Shown piece by piece: positions 1 through 6,647 of a stretch of 12,537 bases of DNA (position 1 is its first letter; every line of letters begins with the position of its first letter). A program made the translations under genes and the position numbers. Source of the stretch: Anaerolineales bacterium (GTDB taxonomy: Bacteria > Chloroflexota > Anaerolineae > Anaerolineales > Villigracilaceae); assembly GCA_017882065.1 (NCBI GenBank), contig JADGQD010000040.1:1-12537 (forward strand). The letters are read 5' to 3'. The notes below the pieces were generated by a model that did no database searches, had not been told where the DNA came from, and was given only the letters and a program-made list of their open reading frames with translations.

Positions 1-453
1 TTCCTGCCCCGCGCCAATGAGGCAGACTATGGTACAGCGGGTACCATCATCGGTGGTGCATCGCTCTGGATTCTCAACGCGCGACCTGCTGAAGAGCAGG
101 CTGCTGCATGGGAGTTTGTCAAGTTCATGAGCAGTGCCGCATCGCAGGCCTATTGGCATATCCAGACAGGTTATTACCCGATCAACACCGCGAGTTACAA
201 CGAACCCGATGACATTGCTTGGCGCGCCCAGTATCCGCAATTCCAGGTGGCCATCGATCAACTTCATATGGCTCCCCTGAACAATGTAACGGCAGGTGGG
301 CTGATCGGCGTCTTCCCGGAGGCTAGGCAGACTGTGGAAACCGCCATCGAGGCGTGCTTCGCAGGAGGTTCAACCCCCCAGGAAGCCCTTGATACCGCGG
401 CTCAATCTGTCACACAATCCATTCAGGATTACAACGACAACATAGGCCATTAA
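1..453 (+). CDS. ABC transporter substrate-binding protein, UgpB-like (C-terminal part)
   Basis: This is the 3' end of a gene whose start lies left of the window; frame 1 is open from base 1 to the TAA at 451-453, giving about 150 residues. The segment matches the C-terminal lobe of family 1 extracellular solute-binding proteins. It has GGASLWI followed by a helix with EFVKFMSS, then YWHIQTGYYPI, the hallmark block that in E. coli UgpB reads roughly EWHQKTGYLPI, and a late TPQEALDTA helix. Such proteins bind glycerol-3-phosphate or oligosaccharides outside the membrane and deliver them to a two-permease ABC importer. Which sugar is bound cannot be told from this part. The gene is on the opposite strand from the permeases at the right edge, so it probably belongs to another transport locus lying to the left. 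An intrinsic terminator follows 40 bases after the stop. Confidence 0.88.
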   Translation, partial: FLPRANEADYGTAGTIIGGASLWILNARPAEEQAAAWEFVKFMSSAASQAYWHIQTGYYPINTASYNEPDDIAWRAQYPQFQVAIDQLHMAPLNNVTAGGLIGVFPEARQTVETAIEACFAGGSTPQEALDTAAQSVTQSIQDYNDNIGH

Positions 454-493
454 CGCGCACGTCAGGTTTATGGTGATTCACAGGTATTGAATT

Positions 494-527
494 TGGTGGC
501 TCGTCGAGAGGCGAGCCACCATCTTTT
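494..527 (+). terminator. Intrinsic terminator of the substrate-binding protein gene
   Basis: A perfect 10-bp stem (TGGTGGCTCG, 494-503, with CGAGCCACCA, 512-521) encloses an 8-base loop and is followed directly by TCTTTT. It starts 40 bases after the stop of the substrate-binding protein gene and points the same way. The upstream side is not A-rich, so it is best read as one-directional. Confidence 0.85.
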
Positions 528-571
528 GTACAGGTACCACCCACCCTGATGAAGCTGGCATATAAATGCAA

Positions 572-601
572 GGGCTCCAGCCCGCCTCTTGCCGTGCTCT
601 T
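572..601 (+). repeat. Dispersed repeat, copy A
   Basis: The 30 bases starting GGGCTCCAG and ending GTGCTCTT match 4965-4995 with 28 identical positions, two substitutions and one single-base gap. Both copies lie outside genes. The first half of copy A can fold by itself (GGGC 572-575 with GCCC 580-583), and flanking GCAA (568-571) can pair with TTGC (589-592). It resembles a REP-type intergenic element. Two copies in one window suggest more in the genome. Confidence 0.6.
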
Positions 602-775
602 GATTTTTGGCATGCTGGGCAGGGATCGATCCGGTGACCGTGGAGGGAGGCAGCGAACGGAGGGAATGGGCAGCCCATGATGCCTGTACTACGCCTTTGC
701 CCGCTTTTGCTATGTTTGAGGCGAAGCAGTCCAACCCGGACAAAGGCAATGCCGCTGGTGATTTATCCAGCGGTC

Positions 776-3181
776 TTAGCGAGCATCTTTCTGGCGAGCG
801 CTGGAAAGATGCAACCGCGCCCAAGCCAGCCGGCGCTGCAACCGGTACCATACCCAAACTGCCTGGCGGTGTTCGCGGGGCGATGGCGGGCGGGGGCTGT
901 AGAGCAGACGGGCATACAGGTCGGTCAACCAATCCAGGTCGGTGAGCAGGGCAGATACCCCCGGGCCCGATCGTTTTTGTCTTGTCAGATGTCCCAGGCG
1001 GGTTTTAAACACAGTAGAAAATTCAAGGGGGGAGCGCGCCGCGTTCCTTTTGATGTGAAAGCCTCTTCCCTGACGGTAAAGGCGGTGGTAAATGATCGTC
1101 ACGGCCCGGTCGGCGGGAACCAGCAGCAGAATCCAGCTTTCAAAAGGAAACAGGAAAAGGATCAGGAGGCCGGCGAGCGTCACCGCGAGGCCGGGAACTA
1201 GACGGTGGAGCCATTCGACCGGGAAAATCCTGGAGGCGCCCTCACCGGCCTCCCGACCGGTTGGGATGTTGACCTGCGGCATCTCTCCGCCCTCCGGACG
1301 GACGATGGCCGGCTGGCTGGCGGTCGGCTCAAACTCCACCCAACCGTAGCCGGGGAAATAGATTTCCACCCAAGAGTGGGCATTAGCGGCGGTCACGGTG
1401 AACTGACTGCGTCCACCGGCGTATATACCGCGGGTATAGCCGGTCACCAGGCGGGCGGGAATTCCGGCAGCGCGGGACATCACGATCATGGCGCTGGCAT
1501 AATAATCACAATACCCTTTTTTCAAATCGAACAAAAAGAAATCCACTGCATCGCGATTCAGCGGCGGAGCCGGCACATCCAGCGTATATGGAAAGGTAAG
1601 TAAATAGGATTGAATGGCTACCACCTGGTCGTACGGCGTCGGCTGAGTGGCGGTCAGGTCAAGGGCCAGGTTGCTCACCCGTTGCGGGAGAGCATCGGGA
1701 AGCTGCAGGTAACGATTGCGGATCGTAACGGGGTAGCTCGTTCCGGCGGTACGGAGTTGGCTCACGGAGATGTAGGGCAAGCGGGATTCAGCGTGGTAAA
1801 CGGCCGCCTCCGTCTGAGCGCCGATCAGGTCACCCAAATTCCTCCAGATGGCATGGTAGGGACGGTCAACAGACAACAGCTCTCCACTCACGAAGACAGT
1901 ATTGTCCGAACTCCCGACCCGCTCGACTCGCTGCTGGAGGATACGGTAGTTCTCAGACAATGGCTGATCGATAAGCGGCTGGTTGGCCCGGTAATCAGCC
2001 TGGGAAGCGGTTAACACCGCCCAACCGTCACCAGTGTAATAATCGAACGTCTGGCTGCGCCAGTAAAAGGGAATGGATACAGTCTGGTCAAGGGATTTGG
2101 CCGGCACATCCTCTGAGGAGGGCACGTAATCTTCAATGCTCACATAAAACATGACATCATCGGAGAGCTGCGGCCCCGCACCGATCGGATGCCGGCGTGT
2201 GAACGATGATGCGTACAGACCGCCTGTTCCCCCGCTTGCGCCGGGTGTTTGTTCCAGGCCGAGCGATTCGGCCAGCCCGCTGTTCTGGCGTACCTCGAAC
2301 AGGTTCTGGACGGCGTGGCTGAGGTCCTGGATGGAAAGCGATGGCGAAAGGATACCTGTCAGCATCAAAACGACGCTAATACTGAGGACGGTCGCGGCCA
2401 GGCCGGGTTCCAGCTCGACCCGATCCATGCGGGATGCCTGCCAGCGGTTTCGTGCGGAATAATATCCTTCTACGGCTTGCAAGAGCAGTATGCATCCGCC
2501 CAGGAAAACCAGCCAGAATATTCCGCGCGTGGAGTTGACATAGTAATAGTTATATGCCAGCAGGGCGGTTACTGGCAGCAATCCTAAAAAGGCCGCTCCC
2601 TTACGCCGGATGAACCAGGCTGCCCAGACTGATACCAACCAGATCTCCGAACACCACACCAGATTCGATACGACGGGATCGATGATTATCATGCCTGCCA
2701 GTGTTCCTCGCACCCAGACGGTTAAACGGGTGGAGAGCGCCATCAAGCCCAAGGTAAGCCCGTTTCCAGCTTTGAATAGAGGTCCCAGATCCGGGGGCAT
2801 GAACGCAGTTTGATGCCGAAATACAAACCCAACCAGCTGACGGACGATCTGATCAGCCAGGTGGAACAGAGACTCCAGTAGTCCCTGCAATGGGATCACC
2901 ATCCGTCCTACGGCGAAAACCAACCAGATTGCACCGATGACCACGGCCAGCAGGCCCGCCTTCCATGCCGGCCGGCTCGTGCGTGCCAGCAGCCAGCCAG
3001 CCAGGATTCCCAGCCCGGCAGTCGAGATGACCCAAATGATATTCAGACCTTGGACGACATCGAACAAACCTCCGGCGAGGCAGACCATGGCCAGACAGAG
3101 CAGGGTGATGCGCAGGAACATCAGCATATCGATGCGCATCCACAACCTGCCGGCCGTGCGCGCCAGGAAGCGATGGGTCAT
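776..3181 (-). CDS. Membrane transglutaminase-like protein (TgpA/DUF3488 type)
   Basis: An 801-residue protein with several hydrophobic helices in the N-terminal part (from about residue 20, continuing to about 290), a large extracytoplasmic region, a transglutaminase-like core, one more membrane segment (about 665-690) and a cytoplasmic tail resembling DUF4129. The core shows GYCDYYAS with Cys558, NAHSWVEIYF with His602, and GWVEFEPT. The third catalytic position is Glu618, where most relatives have Asp. The family is papain-fold cysteine peptidases or transglutaminases, often encoded with DUF58 and MoxR ATPase genes; the substrate is usually unknown. The start ATG overlaps the stop of the upstream DUF58 gene by four bases (ATGA), so translation is probably coupled. 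Length and domain order are as expected for the family, and the gene appears intact. Confidence 0.88.
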   Translation of the reverse strand: MTHRFLARTAGRLWMRIDMLMFLRITLLCLAMVCLAGGLFDVVQGLNIIWVISTAGLGILAGWLLARTSRPAWKAGLLAVVIGAIWLVFAVGRMVIPLQGLLESLFHLADQIVRQLVGFVFRHQTAFMPPDLGPLFKAGNGLTLGLMALSTRLTVWVRGTLAGMIIIDPVVSNLVWCSEIWLVSVWAAWFIRRKGAAFLGLLPVTALLAYNYYYVNSTRGIFWLVFLGGCILLLQAVEGYYSARNRWQASRMDRVELEPGLAATVLSISVVLMLTGILSPSLSIQDLSHAVQNLFEVRQNSGLAESLGLEQTPGASGGTGGLYASSFTRRHPIGAGPQLSDDVMFYVSIEDYVPSSEDVPAKSLDQTVSIPFYWRSQTFDYYTGDGWAVLTASQADYRANQPLIDQPLSENYRILQQRVERVGSSDNTVFVSGELLSVDRPYHAIWRNLGDLIGAQTEAAVYHAESRLPYISVSQLRTAGTSYPVTIRNRYLQLPDALPQRVSNLALDLTATQPTPYDQVVAIQSYLLTFPYTLDVPAPPLNRDAVDFFLFDLKKGYCDYYASAMIVMSRAAGIPARLVTGYTRGIYAGGRSQFTVTAANAHSWVEIYFPGYGWVEFEPTASQPAIVRPEGGEMPQVNIPTGREAGEGASRIFPVEWLHRLVPGLAVTLAGLLILFLFPFESWILLLVPADRAVTIIYHRLYRQGRGFHIKRNAARSPLEFSTVFKTRLGHLTRQKRSGPGVSALLTDLDWLTDLYARLLYSPRPPSPREHRQAVWVWYRLQRRLAWARLHLSSARQKDAR

Positions 3182-4485
3182 CCGAGTTGCTTCCAGGTGG
3201 TATCTTTCGGCTGTCGCATCGGGACGGCTTTACCCGGCCCGACGATGCGCCATTCCCATTGCCCTTGCGTGCCGGGACGGGCTTCGGGTCGGTTCAGCAG
3301 CTCACGCTGGATAACGGTGTGGGCGATGCCATAATTATTCAGCAGGCGATCCGCCTGATCGGGACTACCGGAGCCGCCAAAGGAGCGGGGATCGAGAAGG
3401 AATACGGTAGAGGCAATCTGGTTGTCTGCCAATCGCAGAAGCGGAGCAAGCCATTCGGCTGTAACATTCGGGGTGATAAGGATCAGGCTTACGCCGCGTT
3501 GCAAGAACCGGTTTGATCTGGTGAGCAAGTCTGCCAGAGAGGATTCGCCGGTTGTCACCAGCGCCAGGGAACGCAGGATGTCCATCAGTTGTCCGGAATT
3601 GTACTGCGGCGGGATCCATGCCAGATCTTTCCCGCAGACCACCAGCCCGACAGCATGCCCCTGGCGCAGTCCTTTGTCTGCCAGCGAGGCAGCCAGGATG
3701 ACCCCGTGTTCTACGGTTGAATCAGAGCCCTCGCCTGTCTGAACACGCTTGTCCAGATCCAGGAAGATCCACCAGTCGCTGGAGGGGGTGTGTTCGAACT
3801 GGCGAACATACAGCGAACCACGGCGCGCCGAGGTCGGCCAGTGGATGGATCTCAGCGGGTCGCCGGGGATATATTCGCGGACGGTATCGACGCTCACGGT
3901 GGTCTCCAGGGCGGAGCGGCGCGCGCGTCGGCTTTCGCCGGCCCGACCACCGGCAGCGACCTCGATGGAAGGTAACGGAAGTACGGGCGGCAGGACCAGC
4001 AAAACGGTCGAGCCGGACATGCGGGTTTCGACGGTAAAAAGGCCCAATGGATCGCCACTGCGCAGGCTGGTCGGTCCGATCGTGTAGAGTCCACGGCGAC
4101 TGCAGGTCCCTGCGATCATCCACTGGGTGGTGTCTTTTCCGTCTATGGCCGTCACACGGCTGGAGAGGTAGCCCGGCAGGTTGGAGCGGTCGTCCACCTC
4201 CAGCCAGAGGCCGGGGGCCCAGTTTTTATTCGTAACGGTAAAGCGCTGCTCCAACCGGTCCCCGACCTGCGCCCAGCCGTATCTCATTTCCCGTTCCAGG
4301 CTCAAGCCATGCGCCAGGGAACGCGCCCACAAGTAACTGAACAACCAGCTGCCTCCAAGAATAATGAGCAAGACCACCCAGGCCCGACTCGGCCAGACGA
4401 GTTGCAGGAGAAACAGGAAAGCTGCCATAACCGGCCAGAGACGGGAATGGGGGCGAATCGTGGCGAGAGGAGCAGGGCGGTTCAT
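3178..4485 (-). CDS. DUF58 domain-containing protein
   Basis: A 435-residue protein. Residues about 18-52 form one or two membrane helices. A beta-rich region follows, with SGDPLGLF (143-150), and then the DUF58 signature REYIPGDPLRSIHW at 203-216. A von Willebrand A-like segment begins near residue 238 (WWIFLDLD). DUF58 proteins commonly occur as MoxR ATPase - DUF58 - transglutaminase operons and are thought to assist assembly or maturation of envelope complexes; the precise role is not known. Here the transglutaminase-like gene follows with an ATGA overlap, but no MoxR gene precedes it: the next 740 bases upstream have no recognisable gene. The ATG at 4485 is supported by a promoter about 30 bases upstream, although its ribosome binding site (GAAAGAAG) is weak. 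Confidence 0.88.
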   Translation of the reverse strand: MNRPAPLATIRPHSRLWPVMAAFLFLLQLVWPSRAWVVLLIILGGSWLFSYLWARSLAHGLSLEREMRYGWAQVGDRLEQRFTVTNKNWAPGLWLEVDDRSNLPGYLSSRVTAIDGKDTTQWMIAGTCSRRGLYTIGPTSLRSGDPLGLFTVETRMSGSTVLLVLPPVLPLPSIEVAAGGRAGESRRARRSALETTVSVDTVREYIPGDPLRSIHWPTSARRGSLYVRQFEHTPSSDWWIFLDLDKRVQTGEGSDSTVEHGVILAASLADKGLRQGHAVGLVVCGKDLAWIPPQYNSGQLMDILRSLALVTTGESSLADLLTRSNRFLQRGVSLILITPNVTAEWLAPLLRLADNQIASTVFLLDPRSFGGSGSPDQADRLLNNYGIAHTVIQRELLNRPEARPGTQGQWEWRIVGPGKAVPMRQPKDTTWKQLG

Positions 4486-4510
4486 TATAGGCTTCTTTCG
4501 AGCTAGATAA

Positions 4511-4539
4511 ATATTACATTATGCAGGAGGTAAAGTCAA
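4511..4539 (-). promoter_or_regulatory. Sigma70-like promoter for the DUF58-transglutaminase operon
   Basis: On the minus strand, TTGACT (4534-4539, 5 of 6 to consensus) is separated by 17 bases from TAATAT (4511-4516, 4 of 6), which is preceded by TG as in an extended -10. Transcription would begin near 4504, leaving a leader of about 20 bases before the ATG at 4485. The position fits a two-gene operon starting here. Confidence 0.55.
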
Positions 4540-4946
4540 CGTGGTTGCACCCAAAGAAGAATGACTCCTCCCGGATTTTTCAGGAGGGGTCTGTGAGAGC
4601 CTCCAGCCCTGCTTACGCATTTTGTTTCCTTTTCATAAAACCTCCGCAGGTCGAAAAATGCCTAGATCTTCATTTCGTACGCGCGATAGCGGCGCGAGCG
4701 GTGGAACTGGCTGCCTGTCCCGCGTTCTTTGCGGGGTCCGCTAGCCGGTGTTAGGCCACCCCACTTTAGACCGATACATGTCTCAATTTACGCCAACTAT
4801 GATGCAAGAGTACCGCCACACTGAGAATAATACACCAATAGAGCATGAACTCGAATATTGCTATACTGACTGCCGCCGCCAGTGCGGCGCACTCTGCCAG
4901 GGCGTGCGGACAAGAAATCCCGAAAGAACCGGGATGATATGCGGCA

Positions 4947-4978
4947 GCGGACTGGAGCCCTGGCGGGCTCCAGTCCGC
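4947..4978. repeat. Perfect 14-bp palindrome
   Basis: GCGGACTGGAGCCC (4947-4960) and GGGCTCCAGTCCGC (4965-4978) are exact reverse complements around the tetraloop TGGC. The right arm is also the first half of repeat copy B. The shape is typical of REP-like elements. Confidence 0.75.
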
Positions 4979-4995
4979 GCTCTTGCCGTACTCTT
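4965..4995 (+). repeat. Dispersed repeat, copy B
   Basis: This copy matches 572-601 at 28 positions with one extra base. Unlike copy A it has the complete left arm of the palindrome. Its second half starts a further hairpin: TCTTGC 4981-4986 with GCAAGA 5004-5009, and ACTCTT 4990-4995 with AAGAGT 4998-5003, with a three-base bulge. Confidence 0.6.
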
Positions 4996-5078
4996 ACAAG
5001 AGTGCAAGAAAAGATTTGCCCTGGGCGGCGAAGCTGTCCGGGGCCAAGAGGGGAAATGATGCGGGGGATTTGGGGGTG

Positions 5079-5107
5079 TTGCGCGTTTCGATTAAATTGG
5101 CTATACT
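5079..5107 (+). promoter_or_regulatory. Candidate promoter for the small plus-strand unit
   Basis: TTGCGC (5079-5084, 3 of 6 to the -35 consensus), a 17-base spacer, then TATACT (5102-5107, 5 of 6 to the -10 consensus). Transcription would start near 5114, giving a leader of about 115 bases before the ATG at 5228. The leader can form short hairpins, for example ACCC/GGGT around 5129-5142 and CCGT/ACGG around 5177-5188. Confidence 0.4.
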
Positions 5108-5227
5108 GTTTACACATCACAATGTAATACCCATATTCGGGTTTTATACAAACCGCCTATAAGCTGTTATCCGATCCGTTATTACGGGTGTTGGGCGACA
5201 TAACTCTACTTAAGAAAGGGAAGAATT

Positions 5228-5296
5228 ATGGATACGGGAGGATATGCGGAGGTGTTGGGAGATTGTAAATGGGTTCAAATCCCACCCTTATTCTGA
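5228..5296 (+). CDS. Small ORF, 22-residue peptide, unknown function
   Basis: Twenty-two codons from ATG to TGA. The peptide begins MDTGGY and ends GDCKWVQIPPLF, with a single Cys at 13, Trp at 15 and a Pro-Pro pair at 19-20. AAGGGA (5216-5221) lies six bases before the ATG, a good ribosome binding site. Promoter-like boxes lie upstream (5079-5107), and an intrinsic terminator begins 18 bases after the stop, so the ORF fits a transcription unit of its own. I do not recognise the peptide. Possibilities are a ribosomally made peptide precursor, a leader peptide for attenuation, a small regulatory protein, or a chance ORF inside a small RNA. No maturation enzyme or exporter is encoded next to it in this window. 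The start of GGGTTCAAATCCCA inside it resembles a tRNA T-arm, but no tRNA fits around it. Confidence 0.4.
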   Translation: MDTGGYAEVLGDCKWVQIPPLF

Positions 5297-5314
5297 GGGC
5301 TTCCTTTGCGGCCC

Positions 5315-5344
5315 AAACTCACCCTCAAAGGTGGGTTTATTTTT
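5315..5344 (+). terminator. Intrinsic terminator, plus strand; possibly bidirectional
   Basis: AAACTCACC (5315-5323) pairs with GGTGGGTTT (5330-5338), a 9-bp stem with one G-T pair, loop CTCAAA, followed by ATTTTT. The U-run overlaps the stop codon of the convergent gatZ-like gene. On the minus strand the same stem is followed only by TTT, so stopping of gatZ transcription there is possible but weaker. CAAAGG (5326-5331), which includes part of the loop and stem, can instead pair with CCTTTG at 5303-5308. Confidence 0.75.
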
Positions 5345-6647
5345 AATCGGGGTTGCATGCGTACCGATAATCATCCAGCACGACTTGGATCGAGGCGTCA
5401 ATCACGCTTGCCGGGCGGTGGGGGAGTTTCCCCATTCGAATTTGATTGAATACCAGCGGAGCAACCTGGCTCAACAAGGACAGGGGGATGGTGACACCTT
5501 CCAGATTTGAAAACAATTTAGCCAACGCCGTCTGCACCGCAGGATCCGGCCAGTAGTAGCGGAGGCGATCGCTCAAGCTATACTTGCGCGCAAAAGCCTT
5601 CTCGGCAGGTGTGCCATGATAATGTTCCTGCCAGTAATCCGGCTTGCGCAGCATGGCCTGATCAAGGACCGCCAGCAGCCCCGAGCGCTGCCCAAGCGGG
5701 AACAGCTCGGCTTCCATCATCGCCAATGCGAAAACCGCCTCACGAAAGGCAAAAGTCAGCGCCGGGCCGACTTTCAGGATGGCGAAATGGTCACGGACGA
5801 GGGTCCGCAGGTGGTCGCGCGTCTGGTAGTCGGTAGAATGAGCCTCGTAGATCAGGGAGGTTGTCTCGGAGAAACGCGCCAGTTCACGCGCCGCCTCGGG
5901 GTTGTAGTCCAAAACAAAATCATCGCCGAACTCGACCCCCGGCTGGACGACCAGAGCGACGAGGCGCTCCCAGGCTGAGTCCAATCCTTCCCGTAAAAAC
6001 GCTGTGCGCGTGACCTCGAGAGTGCGCCGGGCATCCTCCACAGTTGTCACCCTGACGCCGTCCTCGTGGGCGGTCGCGCCGCCCGGGATGGGGACTTCGG
6101 TTCCAATAACGTATCTTAACCCATGCGAAGGTTCCGAAACCTTCGCATGGGTTTCCTCAGCAGCTTTCGCCAGCCAGGCGGCGCGGCGGGCGGCCAGTTC
6201 CACGTCCAGCGGGCGCGCCGGGTCGTCACCCCCCAGTCTCATGCTGGTATCCAGGTGGATTTTGGTGTAGCCGGCCTGCACGTAAGCCCGCACCATGTCC
6301 GCCGATTTTTGCATGGCGCTTGCTGCAGGCTCGTTTTGCCAGACATTCGGCCCCAGGTGGTCGCCGCCCAGGATCAGCCGTCCAGAGGGAAAACCGTTTT
6401 CAGCGGCCAGACCGAGAACAAAGGCGACGAAGGCCGCCGGGGTCATGCCGGTGTAGCCGCCAAACTGGTTGACCTGGTTGCAAGTGGACTCAATCAGGAT
6501 CGGCTCGTCCCCCTGCGTGGTAGTCCCGGTTCCAGCACGGGACATGGCCGCCTTCAGCACCCACGGATGGGCGGAGCAAATCGAAGCAATGCCGCTCGCT
6601 TTCTCCCGCTTCTGGGCACGAACGATTTCATCCAGCAGGTGGGACAT
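5343..6647 (-). CDS. gatZ: GatZ/KbaZ-like protein (tagatose-bisphosphate aldolase Z subunit or tagatose-6-P 4-epimerase)
   Basis: A 434-residue protein clearly of the GatZ/KbaZ family: SICSAHP (22-28), NQVNQFGGYTGMTP (57-70), GGDHLGPN (94-101), YVIGTEVPIPGG (179-190), VVQPGVEF (233-240), EAHSTDYQT (268-276) and LKVGPALTFA (291-300). In E. coli GatZ and KbaZ are needed for full activity and stability of the class II aldolases GatY and KbaY. Homologues from several thermophiles, including Chloroflexota, have been reported to interconvert fructose-6-P and tagatose-6-P. No GatY/KbaY is encoded here, while a LacD-type aldolase lies two genes upstream, so an independent enzyme role seems more likely. 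The ATG at 6647 overlaps the kinase gene by 20 bases and has GAGG nine bases upstream. Codons 165-177, in a variable loop, contain a perfect 16-bp inverted repeat. Last gene of the minus-strand cluster. Confidence 0.9.
   Translation of the reverse strand: MSHLLDEIVRAQKREKASGIASICSAHPWVLKAAMSRAGTGTTTQGDEPILIESTCNQVNQFGGYTGMTPAAFVAFVLGLAAENGFPSGRLILGGDHLGPNVWQNEPAASAMQKSADMVRAYVQAGYTKIHLDTSMRLGGDDPARPLDVELAARRAAWLAKAAEETHAKVSEPSHGLRYVIGTEVPIPGGATAHEDGVRVTTVEDARRTLEVTRTAFLREGLDSAWERLVALVVQPGVEFGDDFVLDYNPEAARELARFSETTSLIYEAHSTDYQTRDHLRTLVRDHFAILKVGPALTFAFREAVFALAMMEAELFPLGQRSGLLAVLDQAMLRKPDYWQEHYHGTPAEKAFARKYSLSDRLRYYWPDPAVQTALAKLFSNLEGVTIPLSLLSQVAPLVFNQIRMGKLPHRPASVIDASIQVVLDDYRYACNPD
6118..6153. 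repeat. Perfect 16-bp inverted repeat inside the gatZ-like coding sequence
   Basis: AACCCATGCGAAGGTT (6118-6133) and AACCTTCGCATGGGTT (6138-6153) are exact reverse complements with the four-base loop CCGA. The repeat is in frame and encodes about residues 165-177 (ETHAKVSEPSHGL), between conserved family blocks at a position where relatives vary. The mRNA would form a very stable hairpin in mid-gene. Confidence 0.9.

Larger units (their letters stand above)
454..775. other. Gene-free spacer between convergent genes, with repeat and hairpins
   Basis: No open frame here looks like a real gene; the small ones have no ribosome binding site and no recognisable product. The spacer holds the terminator at 494-527, repeat copy A at 572-601, and a 7-bp perfect hairpin (CCGCTGG 752-758 with CCAGCGG 767-773). 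That hairpin sits just past the stop of the minus-strand transglutaminase-like gene. It could help end that transcript, but it has no clear U-run on the minus strand. Confidence 0.6.
4540..5078. other. Long region without recognised genes, rich in hairpins
   Basis: Open frames here give no recognisable protein and lack ribosome binding sites. Structures visible: an imperfect hairpin at 4564-4590; CGCCGC/GCGGCG with loop CAGT at 4874-4889; ATCCCG/CGGGAT at 4917-4935; a perfect 14-bp stem at 4947-4978; and a bulged stem at 4981-5009. Four of these five lie within 140 bases (4874-5009). This could be a palindromic repeat cluster, a decayed mobile element or an unrecognised structured RNA. None has a following U-run, so they do not look like terminators. 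Confidence 0.55.

Noticed and set aside
1..453. Assigning the left-edge substrate-binding protein to the permeases at the right edge
   Set aside because: It is on the opposite strand, about 12 kb away, has its own terminator and is separated by an unrelated operon; the right-hand transporter probably has its binding protein outside the window.
4564..4590. Hairpin ACTCCTCC/GGAGGGGT as a terminator
   Set aside because: No U-run follows on either strand and no gene ends nearby; kept only as one of the hairpins of the spacer.
4740..4756. Integron attC-like core (GTTAGGC at the end of GCCGGTGTTAGGC), with a similar GTGTTGGGC near 5188
   Set aside because: No matching RYYYAAC box or paired inner boxes at a suitable distance upstream, and no integron integrase or cassette-like gene in the window.
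4748..5127. Overlapping plus-strand ORFs of 80-105 codons in the gene-free region
   Set aside because: They run through the hairpin cluster, have no ribosome binding site, and their products look like translated repeats with no recognisable feature.
5262..5297. tRNA-like T-arm (GGGTTCAAATCCCA) suggesting a tRNA gene or attachment-site remnant
   Set aside because: No acceptor stem, D-arm or anticodon stem could be fitted around it; the same bases read as codons of the 22-residue ORF. A tRNA scan would settle it.
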